The notes under the pieces: generated by a model
Told to the model about the DNA's origin: nothing
The model's database searches: none
What the model saw: the letters and a program-made list of their open reading frames with translations, nothing else
Shown: positions 25,039-32,713 of the stretch, piece after piece
Numbering within the stretch: position 1 is the stretch's first letter
Layout of the letters: the number at the start of each line of letters is the position of its first letter
Origin: Amycolatopsis sp. DSM 110486
GTDB lineage: Bacteria; Actinomycetota; Actinomycetes; Mycobacteriales; Pseudonocardiaceae
Reading direction: 5' to 3'
DNA: 64,000 bases
Assembly: GCF_019468465.1 (NCBI RefSeq)
Contig: NZ_CP080519.1
Span: 3,363,001 to 3,427,000, forward strand
Program-made: the position numbers and the translations under genes

Positions 25039-25842
25039 TCACGCGTTCTTCACCGGCAGACCGGGACCGCCCTTGGCGAGCTCCGCGGCCACGGGCGCCT
25101 GCTTGAAGAACTGGGCGTGCAGGCGGGCGACGGTGCCGTCCGCGATGGCCTTCGCGAGGCCATCGTTGAGCTTGTTCAGCAGGTCCGGATCGGACTTCGC
25201 CACCGCGTAGGCCGAAGGCGTGTCCTTGTCCAGCACGGTGTAGCCGAACTCGAGCGGCACGCTTGGGTTCTGGTCGAGGTACTTCTGGCCGATGTCCTTC
25301 GGCACCACCCAGCCGTCGAGGCCGCCGTCGCGCAGCTGCGCGAAACCCGCGTTGTAGTCGGGGAATCGCACGACCTCGGCGCCCGCGAGCTTGCCCGCGA
25401 ACTCGTCCTGCACCGACCCCTGCACCACGCCGAGGCGCTTGCCCGAGAAAGCGCTCGCGTCGGCGAGGTTCGCGCCCTTCTTGCTGACAACGGTGGTGTA
25501 GCTGGTGTCATAGCCGTTGGAGAAAGCGACGGTCTTCTTGCGCGCGGTGGTGGCGGAGATCGTGGAGCTGCCGATGTCGAGCTGCCCGCCCGCGACCTTG
25601 GCGAGCAAGCCGGAGAACTCGGTACCGACGAACTCGACCTGGAAGCCTTCGCGCTTGGCGATGTCGCGCAGCAGCTCATTGTCGTAGCCGGTGAACTGGC
25701 CGTTTTCGAGGTAGATGCTCGGCGGCGCGTCCGTGAGGGTGCCGACGCGCAGCGTCTGGCCCGACGCGTCCGACGAGCCGCACGCGGTGAGCGTGACGGC
25801 GGAGGCGACTACGACGGCGAGAGTGCTGAGGAGCTTGCGCAT
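25039..25842 (-). CDS. Amino-acid-binding lipoprotein (first of tandem pair)
   Basis: A 267-residue family-3 solute-binding protein, lipobox LTAC near residue 20. ATG 25842 is preceded by GGAAGAAG at a good distance; the in-frame upstream GTG would add eight residues across the ribosome-binding site. GYDNELLRDIAKREGFQVEF and GSSTISATTARKKTVAFSNGY mark the ligand-binding lobes. A terminator-like hairpin lies in its 5' leader, which suggests control by attenuation. Confidence 0.92.
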   Translation of the reverse strand: MRKLLSTLAVVVASAVTLTACGSSDASGQTLRVGTLTDAPPSIYLENGQFTGYDNELLRDIAKREGFQVEFVGTEFSGLLAKVAGGQLDIGSSTISATTARKKTVAFSNGYDTSYTTVVSKKGANLADASAFSGKRLGVVQGSVQDEFAGKLAGAEVVRFPDYNAGFAQLRDGGLDGWVVPKDIGQKYLDQNPSVPLEFGYTVLDKDTPSAYAVAKSDPDLLNKLNDGLAKAIADGTVARLHAQFFKQAPVAAELAKGGPGLPVKNA

Positions 25843-25867
25843 GACTTCTTCCTGGCTCACGGACATG

Positions 25868-25899
25868 AAAAACGCCAGGCCGCGGGGTGCGGCCTGGCG
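25868..25899 (-). terminator. Perfect hairpin plus T5 in the leader of the amino-acid transporter operon
   Basis: On the minus strand CGCCAGGCCGC and GCGGCCTGGCG form an 11-bp perfect stem with a 5-nt loop (25873-25899), followed directly by TTTTT (25872-25868). It is a textbook intrinsic terminator, yet it lies downstream of a plausible promoter and 26 nt before the first binding-protein ATG. It may be an attenuator, or it may simply end the lipoprotein hydrolase transcript from 26063. Confidence 0.75.
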
Positions 25900-25918
25900 C
25901 TTCCGGGTTCTGCGTCCG

Positions 25919-25947
25919 AGATTAGGGATTTCGCCCGATCGGGTAAC
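25919..25947 (-). promoter_or_regulatory. Candidate promoter of the amino-acid transporter operon
   Basis: On the minus strand GTTACC (25947-25942), 17-bp spacer and TAATCT (25924-25919). The spacer contains the palindrome CCCGATCGGG (25934-25943, overlapping the -35 edge), a possible operator. The start would be near 25912, just before the hairpin. Confidence 0.45.
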
Positions 25948-26062
25948 TTCGTCTCAGTACGTGGACTTCGTGCCCGCGGTCACAGGAATTCGCGCCGGCG
26001 CCGGTGGAGCCGGAATCGGTTTCCCGTTAAGCGGGACTCGCCGCGCTCGTGGATGAGGTGGA

Positions 26063-27169
26063 TCACGGCATCGGGCCGGTCTCCGCGCACTGCGCTTTGC
26101 CGCCGTCGAAAGTGGATTGCAGCCACGACAGGTACAACGCGTTCGCAGCCGGCGCGGCGAGCTCCTCCTGGATCGCGTGCCCGCTGCCGGCGACCAGGTG
26201 GGTGGCGAGGCACGCGTTCGGCAGCAGCTTCTTCTCGTAGCTCTGGAACGCGGGCGCGCCACCGCACTGCGCAGTCGGTGCCGGCGGCGCGCCCACAGGA
26301 TTGCCCTCGCAGTAGTGGCGATCGAATTGGCCGACGGCGACCAGCGCCGGCACCGTGATCCGGGCCGCCTGCGCTGCCGCGGCGGCGCCCTGCGGCCGGG
26401 AGGACAGCTCGGTGTCGGAGAGGATCCCCTGGTGGGCGCCGATCACCGGCAGCGCCTTCGGGTCGGTGCCCGGGCCGTGGACGAGGCCGATCTGCTCGAC
26501 CTTGTCCGGCAGCACCGTCACGTACCCGTCGTCCAGCCCTCGCCACCGAGTCCCGACGGTCCGCGCGGGCACCTGGTAGAGCTTGTCGAGCTGAAGGGTT
26601 TCCGGGGTCACGGCGGCGCCGTACCCGGTGAGGATCAGCGCGTCGAGCACTCCGGCGTGCCTCGCCGCGACGCCGGCCAGCGTGCCGGAACCCAGCGAGT
26701 GCCCGATGCCCACGACGGTGTGCCAGGTGGTGCCGAACTGCTGGATGTCGCTGTGCAACGCCGTCGCCACCTGGTCCACAGTGGACACTTGCCCGTCGTA
26801 GGTCACCGATGTGCTCGAAGCGGGCACGGTCGAGCGGCCGGTGCCGAGCCGGTCGAGCGCGTAGGTGGCGTAGCCCTTGGCCAGGGCCGCGCGGACGAGG
26901 CTGTTGGAGCGCAGCTCGGGCAGTTCCCAGTAGTCGGCGTTCTCCCCGCCCCCGGCGACGAGCAGCAGCACGGTGCCGTTGCCGCTCGGGGGCGTGCACA
27001 AATCACCGGTGAGCTGTCCCGGCGCGGCCACGCCGGGGACCGAGACGGGGGTCTTCACCACCCGGCACGCCGGCACCGGGGCGGCCGGTGCCGGCGGCGG
27101 ACTGCTCGAACACGCGGCAGCCAGCACGGCGGTGAGCAGGAGAACCAGGGCACGGCAAGCGAGGGGCAT
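26063..27169 (-). CDS. Secreted alpha/beta-hydrolase lipoprotein
   Basis: A 368-residue protein with a lipoprotein signal (LLLTAVLAAAC, Cys about 20), a Pro-rich linker and an a/b-hydrolase domain. The nucleophile elbow is GIGHSLGSG (about 150) and the catalytic His is in GSGHAIQ (about 340). Extra Cys residues (CEGN, AQCGG, NAC, AQCAE) suggest disulfides outside the membrane. Substrate unknown; probably an extracellular esterase or lipase. Monocistronic, between purB and the amino-acid transporter. Confidence 0.82.
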   Translation of the reverse strand: MPLACRALVLLLTAVLAAACSSSPPPAPAAPVPACRVVKTPVSVPGVAAPGQLTGDLCTPPSGNGTVLLLVAGGGENADYWELPELRSNSLVRAALAKGYATYALDRLGTGRSTVPASSTSVTYDGQVSTVDQVATALHSDIQQFGTTWHTVVGIGHSLGSGTLAGVAARHAGVLDALILTGYGAAVTPETLQLDKLYQVPARTVGTRWRGLDDGYVTVLPDKVEQIGLVHGPGTDPKALPVIGAHQGILSDTELSSRPQGAAAAAQAARITVPALVAVGQFDRHYCEGNPVGAPPAPTAQCGGAPAFQSYEKKLLPNACLATHLVAGSGHAIQEELAAPAANALYLSWLQSTFDGGKAQCAETGPMP

Positions 27170-27261
27170 CGTCGACTCTCTTCTGTCGCCAGTGCCCAGA
27201 GGCTAGGAAACGGCCTCGCTCCGCAGTAGCCGGATTTTCCGTCGGGTCCTGTCAGCTCCGC

Positions 27262-28689
27262 TTACAGGATCGGCCCCGGCGCGTACTGCGCCGCGTCCGG
27301 GAAGCGCTCCAGCACGGTCTCCACGCGCCGCGCCACCTCCTCGACCTGCGCCGGCGCCACGCCCGTGAACGAGATCCGGTCGGCGAGGAGTTTGTCCAGG
27401 TCGCCGCGATCCAACGGCAAGCGCGAGTCGGCCGCCAGCCGGTCGAGCAGGTCGTTCTCGGCGCCGCGCTCGCGCATCGCCAGGGCCACGCCGACGGCGT
27501 TCTCCTTGATCGCCTCGTGGGCCGTCTCACGACCGACGCCGCCGCGCACGGCCGCCATCAGCACCTTCGTGGTGGCGAGGAACGGCAGGTAGCGATCGAG
27601 CTCACGCTCGATCACGGCCGGGAAGGCGCCAAACTCGGCCAGCACGGTGAGGAAGGTCTCCAGCAGGCCGTCGAGCGCGAAGAACGCGTCGGGCAGCGCG
27701 ACGCGGCGCACGACCGAGTCGGACACGTCGCCCTCGTTCCACTGATCACCCGCGAGCTCGCCGATCATCGACAGGTGCCCGCGCAGCACGACGGCCAGAC
27801 CGTTGACCCGCTCGCACGAGCGCGTGTTCATCTTGTGCGGCATGGCCGACGAGCCGACCTGGCCGGGCTTGAAGCCCTCGGTCACGAGCTCGTGGCCGGC
27901 CATCAGGCGAATCGTCTTGGCGAGGCTCGACGGCGCCGCCGCCAGCTGCACCAGCGTGGACAGCACGTCGAAGTCGAGCGAACGCGGGTAGACCTGCCCG
28001 ACGCTCACGAAGTGGTTGCGGAACCCGAGGTGCTCGGCGATCTTGGACTCCAGGAGGTCCAAAGTGGACTCGTCGCCCAGGAGGTCGAGCATGTCCTGCG
28101 CCGTGCCGACCGGGCCCTTGATGCCCCGCAGCGGGTAGCGCTCGATGAGGTTGTCCAGGCGGGAGAACGCGACCAGCAGCTCGTCGGCGGCGGTCGCGAA
28201 CCGCTTGCCGAGCGTGGTGGCCTGCGCGGCGACGTTGTGCGAGCGCCCGGCCATCACCAGGTCCGAGCGCTCCACGGCCAATGCGGCCAGCCGCGCCAGC
28301 ACCGCGGCGACGCGGCTGCGCATGAGCTCCAGCGACCGCAGCTGCTGCAGCTGCTCCACGTTCTCCGTGAGGTCGCGCGAGGTCATGCCCTTGTGCACGT
28401 GCTCGTGGCCGGCGAGGGCGTTGAACTCCTCGATGCGGGCCTTCACGTCGTGGCGCGTCACACGCTCGCGCTCGGCGATCGACTCGAGGTTCACGTCGTC
28501 GATCACGCGCTCGTAGTCCGCGAGCACACCTTCGGGCACCTCGACGCCCAGCTCGTTCTGCGCGCGGAGCACGGCGAGCCACAGCTGCCGCTCCAGCACC
28601 ACCTTCTGCTCGGGCGACCACAGCCGCACCAGCTCGGGCGACGCGTAGCGGGCGGCGAGCACGTTGGGAATCCGGGGCTTGTCCGTCAC
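27262..28689 (-). CDS. purB: Adenylosuccinate lyase
   Basis: A 475-residue fumarase/aspartase-superfamily enzyme acting twice in purine synthesis. The family signature GSSAMPHKMNTRSCERVNGL is intact near residue 290, with the catalytic regions AGHEHVHKGMTSRD (about 85) and AGRSHNVAAQATTLGKR (about 155). The GTG 28689 start lies 6 nt after TATCGT on the minus strand, indicating a leaderless mRNA; upstream codons are Arg/Pro-rich and non-homologous. Confidence 0.96.
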   Translation of the reverse strand: MTDKPRIPNVLAARYASPELVRLWSPEQKVVLERQLWLAVLRAQNELGVEVPEGVLADYERVIDDVNLESIAERERVTRHDVKARIEEFNALAGHEHVHKGMTSRDLTENVEQLQQLRSLELMRSRVAAVLARLAALAVERSDLVMAGRSHNVAAQATTLGKRFATAADELLVAFSRLDNLIERYPLRGIKGPVGTAQDMLDLLGDESTLDLLESKIAEHLGFRNHFVSVGQVYPRSLDFDVLSTLVQLAAAPSSLAKTIRLMAGHELVTEGFKPGQVGSSAMPHKMNTRSCERVNGLAVVLRGHLSMIGELAGDQWNEGDVSDSVVRRVALPDAFFALDGLLETFLTVLAEFGAFPAVIERELDRYLPFLATTKVLMAAVRGGVGRETAHEAIKENAVGVALAMRERGAENDLLDRLAADSRLPLDRGDLDKLLADRISFTGVAPAQVEEVARRVETVLERFPDAAQYAPGPIL

Positions 28690-28837
28690 GCGGCCACGAT
28701 ACCCGTGCAGGTCAGAGGTGGGCGGGGCCGGTGGGATCCAGACGGCTCCCACCGGTTCGGCCTCGCGAAGGCCTCGGCACCCCGTGCACCGAGCCGGCGG
28801 AGAGCCTCGCACAGCCGACGGCGGGGACGCGAGGGAA

Positions 28838-29185
28838 TTACAACGCGAAGAGCCGCTCGAAAGCCGCGGCGACCGCCTCCGGAAGCGTTTCGGGCGAACT
28901 GAAGGCCTGCGTGTAGCCGGCGTCGTAACACGCTGTCGCGACGTGGGCGGCCTGCCTCGCCACGAGCGGCGCCGCACCTTGTTCGACCAGCGCCGCGTCC
29001 AGCGCGTCGCTGTACCCGCGCTCCTTGACCAAGCTGCACGCCTGCAGCTGAGGCGTCTCGGCGATCAGCTCGGTGACGGTGACCTGGTCGAAGCCGTGTT
29101 CAGCGAACAACGCCACGGCGGCTTGGCGGATGGCTTCGCGGGTCTCCGTTCGCTTCGCCTCGCGAACCGAGCCGGCGGCCGGGTG
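28838..29185 (-). pseudogene. Internally deleted TetR-family regulator remnant
   Basis: The minus strand reads KRTETREAIRQAAVALFAEH then GFDQVTVTE, a normal TetR N-terminus, but then jumps in frame to LIAETPQLQACSLVKERGYSDALD, which belongs to the middle of the ligand-binding domain. The second half of the HTH and roughly 70 residues are missing. No ATG or GTG precedes the N-terminal part; the only GTG (29116) starts inside helix 1. The product could not bind DNA as a TetR protein. It abuts the truncated SDR gene head-to-head. Confidence 0.75.
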
Positions 29186-29190
29186 GGGCG

Positions 29191-29910
29191 TCGGGTGGGG
29201 CGCGGGCCAGCCGAGGGCTGGGTGCCGCGGCGGCCCGGCACCTCGCGGCGGTCGGCGCCGACGTCGCGTTCGCCTACGTGCAGTCGGCCGACAAGGCGAA
29301 AGCCGTTGCCGAGGAAGTGCGGGCGCTGGGCGTCGAGGGCGAGGTCTTCCAGGCCGACCAAGGCGACGTCGCGCAGGTCAACGCCATGGTCGACGCGGTC
29401 GCCGAGCGGTTCGGCCGCATCGATGTCCTGGTCAACAGCGCGGGCACGCTCATCGGCGGCACCACGGGCACCATCGCGCAGGCCGACCGCGAGCGGATCT
29501 GGGCGGTCAACGTCCTCGGCCTGGTCGCCGCCACCGAACGCGTGCTCGCCCACATGCCCGACGGCGGCCGCGTCATCAGCCTCGGCTCCATTGCCGGGGA
29601 ACGCGCCTACACCGCCGGGCTCGCCGACTACAGCGCGACCAAGGCGGCCGTGAGCGGCTACACGCGCTCGTGGGCGCACGAGCTCGCGCCGCGCCGGATC
29701 ACCGTCAACACCGTCGTGTCGGGCTTCGCCGAGACGGACATGGGCATCCCGCACGACTCCCCGCTGGGGCAGCGCGTCCTCGCGGACCTGCCCTTCGGCC
29801 GCTACACCACCGCGGACGAGGTCGCCGCCCTGATCACGTTCCTCGCCGGGCCCGCCGCCTCCTACATCACCGGCAGTGACCTGCGCGTCGACGGCGGCTG
29901 GAACGCCTGA
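29191..29910 (+). pseudogene. SDR-family oxidoreductase lacking its start
   Basis: The plus strand encodes SGGARASRGLGAAAARHLAA and the rest of a complete SDR (NSAG motif, DYSATKAAVSG catalytic YxxxK, terminal DLRVDGGWNA). No ATG, GTG or TTG precedes the Rossmann glycine motif in frame; the frame runs back into the opposing TetR remnant. The first usable start, GTG 29278, would remove beta-1 and the NAD(P) loop. The catalytic part is undamaged, so loss of the start looks recent. A CTG start or an assembly error are alternatives. Confidence 0.65.
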
Positions 29911-29914
29911 GCCG

Positions 29915-30805
29915 TCAGCCCGAAACGGTTCCGGTCACGGTCAGCGATGTCGTCTCACCGGGAGCGAGCGTGGTCAGCGGGCCGAGCGCCTCCAGCTCCA
30001 CGATGCGCGCCGGCGGATCGAGGTCGCCCAGGTCGGCGAGGGGTTCCGGCAGCGGGTGCTCCAGCCAGATCTCGAGCGGCGAACCCGCGTCGGGGTACTC
30101 CGCGGCCGGGTCGACGTCGAAGGACAGCGTGAGCGTGGTCTCACCGACGGTGCACGAGACCCGGCCCGCGGTGTCCGGCACTCCGAGCTTGCCGACGACG
30201 TCCTGCGGCGGCACCACGAGCGTGCCACCGTCCACTGTGTACTCGGGATTTCCGGTGCCTGCCACGAGCTCCACGACAGCCGGCGTGCGCATGCCCGCGA
30301 GCCCGGCCGTGACGGTGCCGCCGCCCGGGAGCTGGGTGACGTTCCACAGTGCCCAGCGCACCGGCCCCTCGGAGCAGTTCGCCGCGGTGAGCCGCAGCGT
30401 GTACGAAGCGCCGGAGCCCAGCGTCAGCTCGCGCGTGAACCGCAGGCCCGTGCGGGGTTCGACGCCACTGGTCAGGGTGACCGACAGCTCGGTGAGGCCC
30501 GAGACGGAGTAGGGGCCCGAGTCCAGCACGGGGTCCGGCGGCCCCGCCCACTGGCCGGGCCCTTCCCAGCCCTGCGGCGCGGGCCAGGTCTTGTCGCCGC
30601 CGTAGTTGACCCAGTCGCCCATCCGGCCGGAGTTCGGGGCCAGGACGTGGCCGTCGAGCGGCTGCAGGTCGGGACTCAGCAACGCCGGGTTGCGCCACAG
30701 GAGCTCGATGCCTTCGTGTGTCACCGACAACAGCCGCCCGCCCAGCGCCGGGACGACGCCGAGGCGCAGCACGCCGTTGTCGAGCCACACGACGTCGGTC
30801 ACCAT
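29915..30805 (-). CDS. Aldose-1-epimerase-like protein (DUF4380 type)
   Basis: A 296-residue beta-sandwich protein. GGRLLSVTHEGIELLWRNP near the N-terminus and WVNYGGDKTWPAPQGW near 75 resemble DUF4380 proteins, which are related to galactose mutarotases. A role in sugar binding or anomer interconversion would suit the galactonate genes upstream. The ATG overlaps the end of the galactonate dehydratase gene by seven bases; a GTG three bases later would give a GTGA overlap. Last gene of the GH27 operon. Confidence 0.65.
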   Translation of the reverse strand: MVTDVVWLDNGVLRLGVVPALGGRLLSVTHEGIELLWRNPALLSPDLQPLDGHVLAPNSGRMGDWVNYGGDKTWPAPQGWEGPGQWAGPPDPVLDSGPYSVSGLTELSVTLTSGVEPRTGLRFTRELTLGSGASYTLRLTAANCSEGPVRWALWNVTQLPGGGTVTAGLAGMRTPAVVELVAGTGNPEYTVDGGTLVVPPQDVVGKLGVPDTAGRVSCTVGETTLTLSFDVDPAAEYPDAGSPLEIWLEHPLPEPLADLGDLDPPARIVELEALGPLTTLAPGETTSLTVTGTVSG

Positions 30806-31947
30806 TCGGCGAGCCCGCCGTCGTCCAGGCGCCACACGGGCGAACGCCAGTGGTGGCCGACCTCGTCGGCGCGGCGCACGGCTTGCTCGTCGACCTCGAT
30901 GCCGAGGCCGGGCGCGGTCGGCCGCGCGGCGTAGCCGTCGGTGAAGCGGAACAGTGCGGAGTCGGTCAGGTAGCTCAGCGCCTCGGTGCCCTGGTGGTAG
31001 TGCATGCCCAGACTCTGTTCCTGGATCAGGAAGTTCGGCGTCGCGAAGGCCACCTGCATCGACGCCGCCAGCGAGATCGGGCCGAGCGGACAGTGCGGCG
31101 CCATGCTCGCGCCGTAGACCTCGGCCAGCGCGGCGATGCGCCGCAGCTCCGAGATGCCGCCGGCGTGCGACGGGTCGGGCTGCACCACCGCGACGCCCGC
31201 GTCGAGCACCGGCTTGAACTCCCAGCGCGAATACAGCCGTTCGCCGACCGCGATCGGCACCGTCGACGCGGCGACGACCGACGCCAACGCGCCACCCTGC
31301 GTCTCCGGCAGTACCGGCTCCTCGACGAACATCGGCTGGACCTCTTCGAGCATCTTCACCAGCCGGCGCGCCATCGCGGGCGAGACGCGGCCGTGGAAGT
31401 CGATGGCGAGATCGCGCTCCGGGCCCAGCGCCTCACGCGCCTCACGCGCCCTGGCCAGCGCCGCGTTGGCTTCCGCGGGTGACGCGATGGGCGCGAGCGG
31501 TCCCGCCACATTCATCTTCACTGCCGTGAAACCGGCCTCCACCTGCGCGGACACGGCGTCGAAAATGCCCGAAGGACGGTCGCCGCCCACCCACGAATAC
31601 ACGCGCACGCGGTCGCGCACGGGCCCGCCGAGCAGCTCGTGCACCGGCACCCCGTGCACCTTGCCGGCGATGTCCCACAGCGCGTGGTCGAAGCCCGCGA
31701 GCGCGCTGGAGAGCACGGGCCCGCCGCGGTAGAACCCGCCGCGGCGCAAGGTCTGCCAGTGGTCCTCGATGCGCAGCGGGTCCTGGCCGACGACGAGCTC
31801 GGCCATCTCGTGCACCGCCGCGCGCACCGTCTCGGCGCGGCCCTCGACCACGGGCTCGCCCCAGCCGGAGATGCCCTCGTCGGTGTTCACCTTCAGGAAC
31901 AACCAACGTGGTGCGACGAGGAACGTCTCGATACCGGTGATCTTCAC
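30799..31947 (-). CDS. dgoD: D-galactonate dehydratase
   Basis: A 382-residue enolase-superfamily enzyme that converts D-galactonate to 2-keto-3-deoxy-D-galactonate. The MR-type layout is clear: N-terminal capping domain with GFYRGGPVLSSALAGFDHALWDIAGK, metal ligands in DLAIDFHGRV (about 180), FVEEP (about 208) and VGERLYSR (about 234), and catalytic His in APHCPLGPIS (about 282). LGMHYHQGTE near 315 is another block shared with DgoD. Length is the family norm. It is the marker enzyme for the De Ley-Doudoroff assignment of this locus. Confidence 0.92.
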   Translation of the reverse strand: MKITGIETFLVAPRWLFLKVNTDEGISGWGEPVVEGRAETVRAAVHEMAELVVGQDPLRIEDHWQTLRRGGFYRGGPVLSSALAGFDHALWDIAGKVHGVPVHELLGGPVRDRVRVYSWVGGDRPSGIFDAVSAQVEAGFTAVKMNVAGPLAPIASPAEANAALARAREAREALGPERDLAIDFHGRVSPAMARRLVKMLEEVQPMFVEEPVLPETQGGALASVVAASTVPIAVGERLYSRWEFKPVLDAGVAVVQPDPSHAGGISELRRIAALAEVYGASMAPHCPLGPISLAASMQVAFATPNFLIQEQSLGMHYHQGTEALSYLTDSALFRFTDGYAARPTAPGLGIEVDEQAVRRADEVGHHWRSPVWRLDDGGLAEW

Positions 31948-31975
31948 CTGGCCCCCATTTCCTATGAGACGCGGT

Positions 31976-32680
31976 CTAAGCGGAATCCTTGGCAGCCGAC
32001 CAGCCGCCGTCGACGGTCAGGTCGGCGCCCGTGACGAACGAGGCCGCCGGCGAGAGCAGGAACGCGATCACCGCGGCGACCTCGCCCGGGTCGCCCAGCC
32101 GCCCGGCAGGGGTCGCCCGCGCGCTGCGTTCGATGTCCTCTTCGGTGAGCCGGTCCCACGCCTGCGTGCGCACGGGTCCGGGCAGCACCGAGTTCACGCG
32201 CACCTCGGGCGCGTACTCCACGGCGAGCTGGCGCGCCAGCGAAACCAGCGCGCCCTTGCTCGCCGCGTACGCCGGGTGGCCCGGCAGGCCGAACCGCGCG
32301 TGCACCGAAGACACCAGTACGACGGAACCCCGCCGGGCTCGAAGCGTTGGCAGGCACGCCTTCACCGCGAGGTAGGAACCGGTGAGGTTCACGTCGAGCT
32401 GGTGCTGCCACTGCTCCCGCGGCATCTCGTGCAGCGGGCCGGTCGTCGGCACGTACGCGTTGCTGACCAGGGCATCTACCTCGCCGGCCAGCTCGACGAC
32501 CTGCGCCCAGGTCTCGTCGGCGGTCACGTCGCCGCGCACGCCGGCGAGGTCGTCGGGGAGGGGGGCGAGGTCCACACCCACGACGCGGTAGCCGTCGGCC
32601 TGCAGCCGCCGCGCTGTCGCCGCGCCGATGCCTGACGCGGCACCGGTCACCACGGCCGTCGGGTTGTCTGGTGTGGACAT
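31976..32680 (-). CDS. SDR-family dehydrogenase, candidate sugar (galactose) dehydrogenase
   Basis: A 234-residue classical SDR with TGAASGIG (about 14-21), SNAY in place of NNAG, VLVSS, and YAASK catalytic pair (about 147-151). ATG 32680 is chosen because GAGGAGGA lies 7 nt upstream; the in-frame TTG 32686 is less likely. It sits between the secreted alpha-galactosidase gene and dgoD. The pathway needs an enzyme oxidising galactose to galactonolactone, and this is the best candidate in the locus. That specific role is inferred from position only. Confidence 0.82.
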   Translation of the reverse strand: MSTPDNPTAVVTGAASGIGAATARRLQADGYRVVGVDLAPLPDDLAGVRGDVTADETWAQVVELAGEVDALVSNAYVPTTGPLHEMPREQWQHQLDVNLTGSYLAVKACLPTLRARRGSVVLVSSVHARFGLPGHPAYAASKGALVSLARQLAVEYAPEVRVNSVLPGPVRTQAWDRLTEEDIERSARATPAGRLGDPGEVAAVIAFLLSPAASFVTGADLTVDGGWSAAKDSA

Positions 32681-32713
32681 CGCCAAATCCTCCTCGTGCT
32701 CAGAGCCTGGTGC

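Noticed and set aside
28837..29116. TetR remnant read as a genuine 92-residue protein from GTG 29116
   Set aside because: Clear TetR helix-1 coding continues upstream of this codon and the internal part of the family is missing, so it is a fragment, not a small gene.
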